This document shows, piece after piece, positions 53,168 to 62,385 of a stretch of 64,000 bases of DNA (its first letter is position 1; each line of letters begins with the position of its first letter). Made by a program: the position numbers and the translations under genes. This stretch comes from CAZSXU01 sp964610505 (GTDB lineage Bacteria > Arandabacterota > Arandabacteria > JAGLYR01), in NCBI GenBank assembly GCA_964610505.1, contig CAZSXU010000002.1, positions 234,777 to 298,776 of the forward strand, written 5' to 3'. The notes under the pieces were generated by a model that was not told where the DNA came from, did no database searches, and saw only the letters and a program-made list of their open reading frames with translations.

Positions 53168-55438
53168 ATGAAGGAGAAACTGGAGCGCCACAAGGATCGC
53201 TTGAGCGAACGGGAAGCGAGGGCCGTCTGGAACGGGATTCGCCGGCGGGCATTTCGGCCCCGGAAGTCGTGGCACTGGGTGTGGGCGGTCGGGACCCCGG
53301 TGGCCGTGGCCACCGCCGCGCTTCTCATCTTCGTGATCGGGCGGGGACCGGATCTGGACGTAACGCCTCGAGAGACACAGGTGACCGCGCCGGACGTAGA
53401 GCGGTTGATGACGGCGGCGGAGCCGGAAAAGAAGGGAGTGGGGACGCGCGGTGAGGCTCTTGAGATTGCCGCCGACGTGGTGGTCCCTGATGCGGGTGAC
53501 GAGGCATTGGAGCCACGTGGGAAGCAAGGTCAACACCTGACGGAATCCACGGCAAAGGGACCGGAGCAGGCAGAGAAAGCATTTCCTTCCAAGCAGACAG
53601 TGCAACCGAAGAAAGAGAGTGCGCCAAGGCCTGTCCCGCAGACGGCGCGGGAGGAAGGGGGCGGCGGGGATGCGAAGCAGGATGATACCTGGGACGAGAT
53701 CAGGGTCCGGACGGTGGGTCCGGGCGAAGGTCCTGTCGCCAAGTCGACAACCGGAGGTGTGACATATCGCAATGGCGTGATCCACGTGCGCGGTGGGCGA
53801 TCCTCGGAGGTGAAGTACTACGTCGATGGAACGTCGGTGACCGAGCCCGACCTTAACGGCGTGACTCCCAAGAACGTCGCCAAGATGAACGTGCTCAGCG
53901 GCGGCTTCGACCAGGAGTACGGCAATGCCCAGAGCGGGCCTCCCATGGCCCACGGCGGTGTGGTTCCTCCGAACGGCGAGGACGTGGACGCCATGTTCTT
54001 CAAGCACTACGGCGTGAATCCCTTCATCCCCGCCGAGGATGACAACCTCTCGACCTTTGCGATCGACGTGGACACGGGGTCCTACACGGTCTGCCGCGCG
54101 TACCTGGAGGACGGACACCTGCCGCGGCCGGACGCGGTCCGTGTGGAAGAGTTCGTCAACTTCTTCTCGCATGATTACGATCCGCCGAGGAGGGGCGACT
54201 TCGCCATTCATCTGGAAGCGGCCCCGTCGGAGTTCGGTGAGGATCTGGTGCTCTTGCGGGTGGGTCTTCAGGGCCGGGTGGTCGCCGAAAGAGACCGCAA
54301 GCGGTCGAATCTGGTGTTCGTGATCGATACGTCCGGATCGATGAATCGTGAGAACCGGCTGGAGCTGGTCAAGCGGGCTCTCATGGCGCTCGTGAACCGG
54401 ATGGACCGCCGGGATCGAGTCGGGATCGTGGAGTACGGAAGCCGCGGCCGGGTGGTGCTCCGGCCGACGTCCTTCGCCGACGCGGATGACATCATCGACG
54501 CCATCGAGGATCTCCGCCCGAACGGTTCGACCAACGCCGAGGAGGGATTGCGGCTGGGCTATGAGATGGCGGACCGGGCCTACGACCCAGACGCCAACAA
54601 CCGGGTGATTCTCTGTTCAGACGGCGTGGCCAACGTGGGGCGCACCGGACCCGAGGGAATTCTCAAGACCATCAAGGAAGAAGCGCGCCGCGGGATCTAC
54701 CTGACGGCGGTCGGCTTCGGAATGGGTAACTACAACGATGTTCTCATGGAGCAACTGGCTGACCATGGGGACGGCCACTACTACTACGTGGACGAGATGA
54801 AGGAAGCCCGGCGCGTGTTCACCGAGAATCTGACGGGAACGCTCCAGACGATCGCACGGGATACGAAGGTCCAGGTCGAGTTCAATCCGAAGGTCGTGAG
54901 GCGCTACCGCCTGATCGGCTACGAAAATCGAGACGTGGCCGACGAGGATTTCCGGAACGACCGCGTGGACGCCGGCGAGGTGGGGTCCGGGCACCAGGTG
55001 ACCGCACTCTACGAGGTGCGTCTCGAGGACCGGGCGAAGGGCGGGCGGATGGCGACGGTTCGGCTCCGCTGGGAGAATCCCGAGACAGGGCGGGTGAGGG
55101 AGATCGACGAGAAGATCGACGCGTCGGATATCCACGGCCGCATGAAGAATGCGTCATGGAGCTTTCGCCGGGATGCGGCCGTGGTGGAGTTCGCCGAGAT
55201 TCTGAGGCAGAGCTACTGGGCGCGGGAGGGTGATCTTCGCGATGTCGAGCGGCTGCTGGACCGGCTGGCCGACGACCACGGGGCGGACCTCCGCGGGGCG
55301 GACCTCCGCCGGGCGGACCGAGAGACGCTCGAGCTCCTCGACCTCGTCCACGAGGCGAGGCTCCTGTGGGACGAAGAGGGGATCGACAATCCCTGGCGGA
55401 ACGATGATTGGAGGGGAGGGGAGTGGGAGGAGGACTAG
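53168..55438 (+). CDS. Membrane VWA protein with TonB-plug-like insert (YfbK-like), possible anti-sigma
   Basis: 756 residues from ATG 53168 (GAGGAG upstream). A ~45-residue cytosolic head, a TM helix (GTPVAVATAALLIFVIG), a linker, then residues ~196-258 that read like a TonB-receptor plug (GVIHVRGGRSSEVKYYVDG, GGFDQEYGNAQSG). A YfbK-type N-terminal module, a VWA domain with MIDAS DTSGS (Asp387) and a DUF3520-like C-terminus follow. Near the end is a tandem ADLRG/ADLRR repeat. The gene starts five bases after the ECF sigma gene, so the head may bind sigma. The plug-like piece is far from any barrel and is an odd fusion. Confidence 0.85.
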   Translation: MKEKLERHKDRLSEREARAVWNGIRRRAFRPRKSWHWVWAVGTPVAVATAALLIFVIGRGPDLDVTPRETQVTAPDVERLMTAAEPEKKGVGTRGEALEIAADVVVPDAGDEALEPRGKQGQHLTESTAKGPEQAEKAFPSKQTVQPKKESAPRPVPQTAREEGGGGDAKQDDTWDEIRVRTVGPGEGPVAKSTTGGVTYRNGVIHVRGGRSSEVKYYVDGTSVTEPDLNGVTPKNVAKMNVLSGGFDQEYGNAQSGPPMAHGGVVPPNGEDVDAMFFKHYGVNPFIPAEDDNLSTFAIDVDTGSYTVCRAYLEDGHLPRPDAVRVEEFVNFFSHDYDPPRRGDFAIHLEAAPSEFGEDLVLLRVGLQGRVVAERDRKRSNLVFVIDTSGSMNRENRLELVKRALMALVNRMDRRDRVGIVEYGSRGRVVLRPTSFADADDIIDAIEDLRPNGSTNAEEGLRLGYEMADRAYDPDANNRVILCSDGVANVGRTGPEGILKTIKEEARRGIYLTAVGFGMGNYNDVLMEQLADHGDGHYYYVDEMKEARRVFTENLTGTLQTIARDTKVQVEFNPKVVRRYRLIGYENRDVADEDFRNDRVDAGEVGSGHQVTALYEVRLEDRAKGGRMATVRLRWENPETGRVREIDEKIDASDIHGRMKNASWSFRRDAAVVEFAEILRQSYWAREGDLRDVERLLDRLADDHGADLRGADLRRADRETLELLDLVHEARLLWDEEGIDNPWRNDDWRGGEWEED

Positions 55439-55472
55439 CCCGCGTTCCACACGTTGGCTCCAAGATCCAGCG

Positions 55473-55504
55473 GAGGCCCATCCCGAACAAGGGGGATGGG
55501 CCTC
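55473..55504 (+). terminator. Strong hairpin after VWA gene, no T-tract
   Basis: A perfect 12-bp stem GAGGCCCATCCC (55473-55484) / GGGATGGGCCTC (55493-55504) with an 8-base loop, followed by GCTTGTGG. Likely transcription end between convergent genes, although the usual T-run is missing. Confidence 0.5.
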
Positions 55505-55580
55505 GCTTGTGGTGAGTTGGACCCGGGGCGTCGCCGTGTGGGGAAGCGGTGGCTCCCCTTCTTCTACCTCTCGGTGCGCG

Positions 55581-57110
55581 CTACTTCACCTCGGCGTACG
55601 TGCCCTCCGCGGTTGCCCTCGCCCTTTCCTCTTGTGACATCTCGGCCAGGCGCTCCACCTCCTTGACATCCAGCCCGACCCCCTCGGCCACCCGGCGGCC
55701 GTACTCGGCATCCGCCTTATAGAAGACGGCCGCCTGCCGCAGCCGGATCCGCTTCTTTGCTCCCCCGAGGTGATCCACGATGTTGCCGACGAGATGATCC
55801 CGGTCCTCGTCGGTCATGACCTTACGGTACAGATTACCCGCCTGGACGAAATCGTCGTTGGGGTGGGTGTACGGTTGGCGCGCCGCCATTCCGGAGATTT
55901 CAAAGGGCGGCTCGCCCGCGTTCGGATCGGGTTCGGACCCGCCGAAGCTGTTGGGATAGTAGTTGGGAGCCCTGCCCGCGTTCCCGTCAAAGCGCATGTG
56001 ACCATCGCGCTGGTAGTTGCTCGCGGCCGTCGCCTTGGGAGCGTTCACCGGCAGCAGCTGGTAGTTGGACCCCAACCGGTACAGATGCGCGTCGTGGTAA
56101 GAGATAATGCGGGCCTGAAGCATCTTGTCCGGCGAGGGAGCGATTCCGGGCACGAGGTTGCCGGGGGAGAACGCAGACTGCTCGACCTCGGCGAAGTAGT
56201 TTTCGGGATTCCGGTCGAGGACCATCTTGCCCACGGGGATCAGCGGAAAGTCCCCATGCGGCCAGACCTTGGTAATGTCGAACGGGTCGAAGCGGTAGTC
56301 CTTGGCCTCTTCCGGCGTCATGATCTGTACATAGACCGTCCAGGAGGGATACTCGCCCCGCTCGATCGCGTTCCACAAGTCCTGGGTCGCGTGATCGGGG
56401 TCCTTTCCCTTCATGACCTCGGCTTCCTGCCGGTTTAGGTTCCGGATCCCCTGGTCGGTCTTGAAATGATACTGGACCCAGAAGTGCTCGCCCTTCTCGT
56501 TGTACCATTTGAACGTGTGGCTGCTGTACCCGTTCATGTGACGGTAGGTCTTGGGCGTGCCCCGGTCCGAGAAGAGAATGGTGACTTGATGGACGGATTC
56601 GGGAGTGAGGGAGAGAAAATCCCAGAACATGTCGGGATTCGGAAGATTGGTTCCCGGGTCGCGCTTCTGCGTGTGGATGAAATCCGGGAACTTGAGCGGG
56701 TCTCGAATGAAGAAGACGGGCGTGTTGTTCCCGGTCATGTCGTAGTTCCCGTCTTCGGTGTAGAACTTGACCGCGAACCCGCGAGGATCGCGCGCCGCGT
56801 CGGCCGAGCCCTTCTCGCCGCCCACCGTGGAGAAACGGACGAATACATCCGTACGCTTTCCGATCTCGGAGAGGAACCTGGCCTTGGTGTACTTGGCGAC
56901 GTCGTGCGTCACCTCGAAGTACCCGTGGGCGCCGGCGCCCTTCGCATGGACGACGCGCTCGGGGATGCGTTCGCGGTTGAAGTGGGCCAGCTTCTCCTGC
57001 AGATGGATGTCCTGGATCAGGATGGGACCCGGGGACCCCGCCGTGATGCTGTTCAGATCATTGTCGACAGGGGCACCTGAGGCCATGGTCAGCTTCTTGC
57101 GTCTTGCCAT
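55581..57110 (-). CDS. katA: Monofunctional haem catalase
   Basis: 509 residues from ATG 57110 with AGGAGGTG upstream. Catalytic His55 (VVHAKGAGAHG), the distal Asn128 region (MTGNNTPVFF), and the haem-ligand Tyr in RIISYHDAHLYRLGSN are intact. Length and motifs fit small-subunit clade 3 catalases. It breaks hydrogen peroxide to water and oxygen in the cytoplasm. It has a plausible own promoter. Its presence shows the organism meets oxygen even though the purine operon looks anaerobic. Confidence 0.96.
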   Translation of the reverse strand: MARRKKLTMASGAPVDNDLNSITAGSPGPILIQDIHLQEKLAHFNRERIPERVVHAKGAGAHGYFEVTHDVAKYTKARFLSEIGKRTDVFVRFSTVGGEKGSADAARDPRGFAVKFYTEDGNYDMTGNNTPVFFIRDPLKFPDFIHTQKRDPGTNLPNPDMFWDFLSLTPESVHQVTILFSDRGTPKTYRHMNGYSSHTFKWYNEKGEHFWVQYHFKTDQGIRNLNRQEAEVMKGKDPDHATQDLWNAIERGEYPSWTVYVQIMTPEEAKDYRFDPFDITKVWPHGDFPLIPVGKMVLDRNPENYFAEVEQSAFSPGNLVPGIAPSPDKMLQARIISYHDAHLYRLGSNYQLLPVNAPKATAASNYQRDGHMRFDGNAGRAPNYYPNSFGGSEPDPNAGEPPFEISGMAARQPYTHPNDDFVQAGNLYRKVMTDEDRDHLVGNIVDHLGGAKKRIRLRQAAVFYKADAEYGRRVAEGVGLDVKEVERLAEMSQEERARATAEGTYAEVK

Positions 57111-57160
57111 CGCACACCTCCTGGACTGTGTCATGGGCATTCGGGCTATGGGTTTCTCTC

Positions 57161-57189
57161 AATCTAGGTTTTCGAGCCGGTCACGTCAA
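57161..57189 (-). promoter_or_regulatory. Probable promoter of catalase gene
   Basis: On the minus strand TTGACG (57189-57184) and TAGATT (57166-57161) are 17 bases apart (five and four matches of six). Start of transcription near 57154 gives a ~45-base leader. Confidence 0.5.
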
Positions 57190-57235
57190 GGGGTTGAGAG
57201 GTGAGGTCTGAATCATCGCCGACCACCCATCTTGA

Positions 57236-57529
57236 TCAGAAATATCTCAAGGCCGCTGCTGATTCTTGGGCCTACAGACGGGCAGTGGGGGCCGATGTGT
57301 GCCCGCGCGTTGGACCAGTCGTATTCCCATGACAAGCATCGGAAAAGGGGTCGGAACTCTCAGACCTGTGGGGAGGAACGTGTCAGAAACGGGTGGCTGT
57401 CCCCATGGAGGGACAGCCACGTTGTTGGATACTGCACCAAAAAGGGTGACTGTCCCTATGTGGGGACAGTCACCTATTTTCGTCAGAGATATCTCAAGGC
57501 CGCTTTCTGTTCCTGGGCTTGCCGACGGA
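57236..57529. repeat. Direct repeats flanking a doublet of REP-like hairpins
   Basis: Two ~46-base direct repeats (57236-57282, 57483-57529; shared core TATCTCAAGGCCGCT) bracket two similar hairpins: 57393-57420 (11-bp stem GTGGCTGTCCC, 6-base loop) and 57445-57474 (12-bp stem GGTGACTGTCCC, 6-base loop) followed by TATTTT. The stems differ by a compensated base. No gene in this 490-base interval. Confidence 0.7.
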
Positions 57530-57603
57530 TCGAGATAGGGTCGGACGCTACTGCCATGTGGGATAGCTTGCCTGAACAGGTGGCTGACCCCGATTTTCCC
57601 CAC

Positions 57604-59472
57604 CTACCGGAACATGGCCTTGAGACCCGACCAGGTCGACTTTTCTACACGTGTGGGACCTCCTCCACAGGGGCACCCGACTCCGTAGACCCCGATGCGC
57701 CCACAACCGTACCCCTCCACACACGGGGAGCAGTCTTGCAGGTATAGACAATCGTCACAGAACAGAGGGTCTTCGTAAATGTTGCCGCTGACCCCGCCCT
57801 GCCCCGCGATGCACCCGACCCAGTCCCCGCCGGCGTTTCCATAGACGTCGCAGCAGGTGAGAGTGGGCGTGCTTCCACTATCGTAGCAGTAGAACGCTTC
57901 CCCCTGAACGGCGAAGGCGATGATTGTGTTCCGCACAGTCGCCGGCGACGAATTTCCGCACGCAATCCCCCCGCCCCTCCCGTAGGGAGTGTTTTCCGCG
58001 CTGTTTCCAACGATCGTGCAGTCGGTGAGGGTCAGGGAGCCGTAGTAATCGCAGTCAATTCCCCCGCCGCCCGCGTCGCCGCTGCCGTGGGCGCTGTTTC
58101 CGAAGATGGCGCAGCCCGTGATCTCTGGATGGCACCAGCGAGAACAAGAGATCCCTCCGCCGTCATCCTCGGAGTGATTCTCCCGGACGATGCAGTTGCT
58201 GATGTGCGGGGAGGAGTGCTCCCAGCCGTGGATTCCCCCCCCGTCCCATCCATCGTTCTCCGTGAATGTGCAGCGAAAGACGAAGGGATCGCAGTAGTGG
58301 CGGCAATCAAGGCCGCCGCCGTGGCCCACGGCGGAATTCTGAGTGAATGTACATTCCTCGATTCTCGGAGAGGAATAGTCGTAGCAGAGCATTCCGCCGC
58401 CGCAGTTGTCGGGATGTTCGGCACCCGTAGCCAGCCCCCCGGTAATCGTGAATCCGAGGATCTTGGCCGCGTCGTCGACGCCGTTGCAGTAGAGAACGCG
58501 ACCCTGCTGCTGGGCGTCGATGGTGACGCACTCGGCCTTGCCGGTCTCACTTCGCAGGGTAACGCCCGACTTCATGACGATGTCATGTTCATAGTACGTT
58601 CCGCACGCCACGATAACGATTTCTCCCGCGCTGGCCGAATCGATCCCCGCCTGGATCGTCGGACACTGCGATGGAACGTACCAGATACCCGGCGAATAGC
58701 ATCCGACCCCCAGCGCGCCGATTAGGCCGCATCCCGAGGGAGAGTTCCAGGGCACACAGGGCGAACCGGAACTCACGGTGTAGTCATCGCTCGCCGGGTC
58801 GCAGAAGCGTGGATCCTCGTAGATGTTCCCGTAGAGGAACTGGACCCCCGCGTCTCCGTCGACCAGGACGGTGTTGTTCCAGAAGGCGGAGCATGATACC
58901 TCAAACACGTCTCGGTTGTGGCTGTGGAAGGCAAGCCCGCAGTCGGCCACGATGCATTGGTGCAAGTACACTTCGCGGGCGTCGTTGACGAACACGCCCG
59001 ATCCGCAGTCATGGATGGTGCAGTTGGAGATGTGGGCGGTTCCGAACCGGCTGCGCTCATCGTCGACCGCCAGCCCGGCGCCCGTGCAATGGATGATCAC
59101 AATGCCCGAGGCCCACCAGGGGACGTCGGGGCTGAATCGCTGCCGGATGCCGATCTCTGCGTTTCTCAGGGTCAAGTCCGAAATGTGAATGCTCTCCCTT
59201 ACTTTGAAAATCGTGTCATAAGCCCCGCCATCAACGATCGCCCGGGTACTCTCGCCGGTGATCAACATGGGTTTGTCGAGTATGATCTGAGTCTCATCAT
59301 AGACCCCATCGAAGATGAACACGGAATCTCCAGGGGCACAAGAATCGACGGCGGCCGCAATCGTTGGCGCGTCGCCGGAACCGTCCGGTTGGACATACCA
59401 CGTGCGCGCGTCTGCTGAGCTTGCCACAAGAATCAGAGCGAGTGTAGTGAGCGCGAGAATGCGGGAACGCAT
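57604..59472 (-). CDS. Secreted right-handed beta-helix protein
   Basis: 622 residues from ATG 59472 (GGAGGTG upstream); a signal peptide (ALTTLALILVASSADA) leads to a RTWYVQPDGSGDAPTI opening usual for parallel beta-helix proteins. Repeated rungs of the form xISNCTIxxNxS run through the protein, with two blocks each ending in NIYEDPxFCD, suggesting an internal duplication (about 20-250 and 250-600). It is Cys-rich for an exported protein (more than 30 Cys), so many disulfides are likely. No FlgD tail; it ends VEKSTWSGLKAMFR, which may be the remnant of a longer sorting signal. Carbohydrate binding or adhesion is possible. Confidence 0.82.
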   Translation of the reverse strand: MRSRILALTTLALILVASSADARTWYVQPDGSGDAPTIAAAVDSCAPGDSVFIFDGVYDETQIILDKPMLITGESTRAIVDGGAYDTIFKVRESIHISDLTLRNAEIGIRQRFSPDVPWWASGIVIIHCTGAGLAVDDERSRFGTAHISNCTIHDCGSGVFVNDAREVYLHQCIVADCGLAFHSHNRDVFEVSCSAFWNNTVLVDGDAGVQFLYGNIYEDPRFCDPASDDYTVSSGSPCVPWNSPSGCGLIGALGVGCYSPGIWYVPSQCPTIQAGIDSASAGEIVIVACGTYYEHDIVMKSGVTLRSETGKAECVTIDAQQQGRVLYCNGVDDAAKILGFTITGGLATGAEHPDNCGGGMLCYDYSSPRIEECTFTQNSAVGHGGGLDCRHYCDPFVFRCTFTENDGWDGGGIHGWEHSSPHISNCIVRENHSEDDGGGISCSRWCHPEITGCAIFGNSAHGSGDAGGGGIDCDYYGSLTLTDCTIVGNSAENTPYGRGGGIACGNSSPATVRNTIIAFAVQGEAFYCYDSGSTPTLTCCDVYGNAGGDWVGCIAGQGGVSGNIYEDPLFCDDCLYLQDCSPCVEGYGCGRIGVYGVGCPCGGGPTRVEKSTWSGLKAMFR

Positions 59473-59732
59473 AGCGCAACACCTCCTTCTAGGAATCGGC
59501 GGGCAGGTGGACATGTGGCTTGGCTGGACGGAAGGCATGAGTTCCGTCCCTGCGTCCGCTGTTCTCATGGGCATCATGCGTGGTGAATGGGAGGGATCTG
59601 GTATTCGATGGTCGATTGCCCCGGGCGGCGCGCGCTCAAGGTAACTGATGAGAGTGGAATTCAGTGGAAAGCATTTCTGCGACGAGCCGGCAGCGGATCG
59701 TTTGAGGTCGGGCCGTGCATCCACACTGTGCC

Positions 59733-60905
59733 TCACTTCTGGAATGGAGGGAGGAGAGGATTCTCACTTGATTTTGGGGACGCCTCGGAGGCGACGACGG
59801 GCGTGTCCCCGGCACTCGAGGAACCCATTCTGCCTTGGCCTAGCCTGCACTCGCGTTGGAGGTAGTCCAACAAAACCTCTGCCGCAAGCCAATGCCCGTT
59901 CGCGTTCCAGTGGCGGTCGTGCACGTGGTAACAGGGAGTGCCACTCGCTATCCGTTCCCTGAAACGGGGCAGGAGGTCCACATGGCAAATGGATTCGCTC
60001 TCAATGAAAACGACCAGCGCGTCCGTCTCGGGCAGCTGGTCTTCACACGAGGGTGAGGGGACGACCATCATGATCAGCCGGCTTCCGCAGGCTTCGCACG
60101 TGTCACGCAACGCCAAGACCAACGCTTCGGTAAGCTCAAGATCTTGTCCGTCGTCAGCCGAGTTGCCGGCTGGTTCATCAGGCATCCGTTGGGCTTTCTC
60201 CGCCAAGTGTCGGTAGTGGAATCTGGCCACTCGATACTTCACGAGGTTCAGCAGGTGGGATCTTGCAAAGAGAGTATTGTAGGCGGGAATCCAGCGGGTT
60301 ACCCGCTGGATCCTTCGCGCTCCGGTGAGGGGAGCATCGTGCTTCGTCAGCTCTCCTGCATCAAGGGAGTAAAGTCCGCAGATGGCATTGTCCCAGAAGT
60401 CGTTCGCCTCGCAGAAGCAGAGGACGACGAAGTCCGGCTCATACTTGTATCCTTCCTTGGCGAAGTAAGCGAGATGGTGTGCGGTGCCCGTGCTCCCTAC
60501 TCCGGCGTTGATCACCTCCCACCGGGAATCTTGCCCCCGGCTCGCGGCAAGCACCCGCTCCAGCACCTTGGGGAACGTGTCCTCCGCCTCGACCCCGTAC
60601 CCGCAGGCGTACGAATCCCCCAGACACAGGATTCTGCGTGTGCCGTGCGGCTTAGCGTGCGGGTATTCCCTATCGCGAAGACCCTTCGAGTTGACAACCA
60701 GGTCGATGTCGTAGTCGCGACAGACCACGAACCCCCGAGCGCCGGGAACCTGCCGGGTTCCGAGATCCCTGTCCCAGGTGTTGACCGTCACGGCGAAGTC
60801 ACTGCGTGGGGCAAGCAGGCGCAGACCTACTTCCAGACCCACTGCGGTGACGACAATCGACGCCATGAGCAGGAGCGCTGTTGCACTGATTCTGGATGCC
60901 GACAT
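59733..60905 (-). CDS. Membrane-anchored SGNH/GDSL-family hydrolase
   Basis: 390 residues with an N-terminal TM or signal anchor (ALLLMASIVVTAVGLEVGL). Block I is CLGDSYACG (Ser98), block II NAGVGSTGT, block III has CFCEANDFWDN, and block V is HDRHWNANGH with the catalytic Asp-His pair. This fits the SGNH branch seen with exopolysaccharide O-acetylation (AlgX/AlgJ-like) as well as esterases. It should act on the outer face of the membrane on an acyl or acetyl ester. It has its own strong promoter and is followed after 260 bases by the beta-helix gene on the same strand. Confidence 0.85.
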   Translation of the reverse strand: MSASRISATALLLMASIVVTAVGLEVGLRLLAPRSDFAVTVNTWDRDLGTRQVPGARGFVVCRDYDIDLVVNSKGLRDREYPHAKPHGTRRILCLGDSYACGYGVEAEDTFPKVLERVLAASRGQDSRWEVINAGVGSTGTAHHLAYFAKEGYKYEPDFVVLCFCEANDFWDNAICGLYSLDAGELTKHDAPLTGARRIQRVTRWIPAYNTLFARSHLLNLVKYRVARFHYRHLAEKAQRMPDEPAGNSADDGQDLELTEALVLALRDTCEACGSRLIMMVVPSPSCEDQLPETDALVVFIESESICHVDLLPRFRERIASGTPCYHVHDRHWNANGHWLAAEVLLDYLQRECRLGQGRMGSSSAGDTPVVASEASPKSSENPLLPPFQK

Positions 60906-61007
60906 CGGTTCGGCCTCGTCTGCCCGGCCGCGGTCACATGACTGCCTTCCGTAGTGCGCTGGGTACCCGCGTATTCGGTTTCATTCATGCGGCCGAAGAC
61001 GTCAGCT

Positions 61008-61036
61008 ATTCTACCTATATAATCATAGTATGTCAA
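61008..61036 (-). promoter_or_regulatory. Sigma70 promoter of SGNH hydrolase gene
   Basis: Minus strand TTGACA (61036-61031) and TAGAAT (61013-61008), 17 bases apart; six and five matches of six. Leader about 95 bases. Confidence 0.7.
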
Positions 61037-61677
61037 GAGCTATTCTTAATCAGATAGGCAATTCTCTGTTCCTGACATATTATGCTCTAAACATTATCGC
61101 AGGATGTGCCCGATTCCAGGGATGAACCTCGCTCGCCTGGCCCGGGATCCGAAATCGAACACGCCGGGATTCCGCGGCAGAGTCCCGAGATGCACACTGC
61201 CCGTCGAGCCGGGGGTCGCGTCCCTCTAGACTCATGCACTTCCGATCGCGTAACCAATGATCCAGAAACGTATTATGCGAATCACGCTCTATCTCGAACA
61301 GCCCCAAAGGCCGGAAGAGGGCAAAAAAACGATCCGCAGGAAAAAAAGTCCGAGTGAAATCCGGGGGGATAACTGGTTACTACAGGAGAGACGCTGACCA
61401 TCCTGGTTTCGCGGCTTGAATCGAAGGGGTTTCGGGGACGTTTGTAGCATGTTGTCTATCAGCCGAAGCGGAGTCGAGACGTGCCTGATCCCATCCATCG
61501 GTTGTCATGACGCAGGGGCCGCTTGAGAAGCTAAGAGAGCTGACAACGTCCCGGAAAGTGACCCTTGAGGATGATACAAACTTGATCTCTGTGGAACAGC
61601 GCTATCCAAGCAGGAGGGAGATTGAGGCATCGACCGGCAGGGAGGTGATTGGATGGTCATGAGCCCATACAGTCCGT

Positions 61678-61758
61678 TGCCAAGAGCCGCACGTCGGTTG
61701 TCTGCTCTTGGCAGATGCAGGCAGAATCTGTGGATTCTATGGAGATACCTTGAAAGGT
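61678..61758 (+). promoter_or_regulatory. Structured leader with sequestered ribosome site
   Basis: Three successive hairpins precede the next gene: TGCCAAGAG (61678-61686) / CTCTTGGCA (61705-61713); AGAATC (61723-61728) / GATTCT (61733-61738); and ACCT (61747-61750) / AGGT (61755-61758) with a TGAA loop, the last covering the Shine-Dalgarno. Could be a regulatory leader; no known riboswitch class is recognised. Confidence 0.35.
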
Positions 61759-61768
61759 GGTGATCACG

Positions 61769-62338
61769 TTGGAGCGTTTGCTTTCAAGAGGTGCCGGTCT
61801 GTTTGTAATAGCCGTCGGAGTCGTGGTCTTGATAGGCGCCAGCCCCGGCAGGCAATCTCAGAGCTACCTAGTTGTTCCCGATGCTCTAAGTAGCTCGGGT
61901 GGAACTGTCGGCTCTGCAGGAATGACACTGGCCTTCAGTTCTGGGGAGCCGACGGTCGGCCACTCCGCTTCAGGCAGTTTCAACCTTTATGCTGGTTTCA
62001 ATCCCAGGTATTTCCTGATGCTGACAGACACTCCAGATCAACGCACCCAAGTCTTCGCTGGCGAGACAGCACTAGGCCGGGGATATCCGAATCCTTTCAG
62101 CTCAGGGACCCAGGTTTCATACGCAGTGGCGCAGGACGCACGGGTAAGAGTCTCCATCTACGATGTGGCAGGACGGAAGGTTCGGACGATCGAAGACTGC
62201 CTGCGATCGAGGGGGTCGCATACGTCTTTTTGGGACGGGTCCAACGAGGACGGGATTCGGATGAGCCCCGGTGTGTACATCTGCGTCCTAGAAACCAATG
62301 ATGTGCGGAAGACGCAGAAGCTCGTCCTCGTCAGGTAA
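61769..62338 (+). CDS. Small secreted protein with FlgD-type sorting tail
   Basis: 189 residues from TTG 61769, with GGTGGT seven bases upstream; GTG 61757 is an alternative. Signal peptide (GLFVIAVGVVVLIGAS), a ~75-residue region (LSSSGGTVGSAGMTLAFSSG) like the short N-terminal modules of FCB surface proteins, then a FlgD tail (GYPNPFSSGTQVSYAVA ... GIRMSPGVYICVL). The passenger is very small, so it may be a structural or carrier protein. 47 bases upstream of a second secreted protein and probably co-transcribed. Confidence 0.75.
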   Translation: MERLLSRGAGLFVIAVGVVVLIGASPGRQSQSYLVVPDALSSSGGTVGSAGMTLAFSSGEPTVGHSASGSFNLYAGFNPRYFLMLTDTPDQRTQVFAGETALGRGYPNPFSSGTQVSYAVAQDARVRVSIYDVAGRKVRTIEDCLRSRGSHTSFWDGSNEDGIRMSPGVYICVLETNDVRKTQKLVLVR

Positions 62339-62385
62339 CTGCGGCGTGGTCGGTATGGATTCACTAACAACAGGAGGATCGGACA

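Larger units (their letters stand above)
60906..61768. other. Long intergenic region, no established gene
   Basis: About 860 bases, clearly richer in A and T than the rest of the window. It contains the promoter at 61008-61036, a copy of the TTTCGGGGACG repeat (61427-61447), and a 51-codon frame at 61507-61662 (MTQGPLEKLRELTTSRK...) that has protein-like composition but no ribosome site or known relative. Confidence 0.5.

Noticed and set aside
61507..61662. 51-codon small protein
   Set aside because: Composition is protein-like but there is no ribosome site, relative or context to support it; mentioned only in the intergenic entry.
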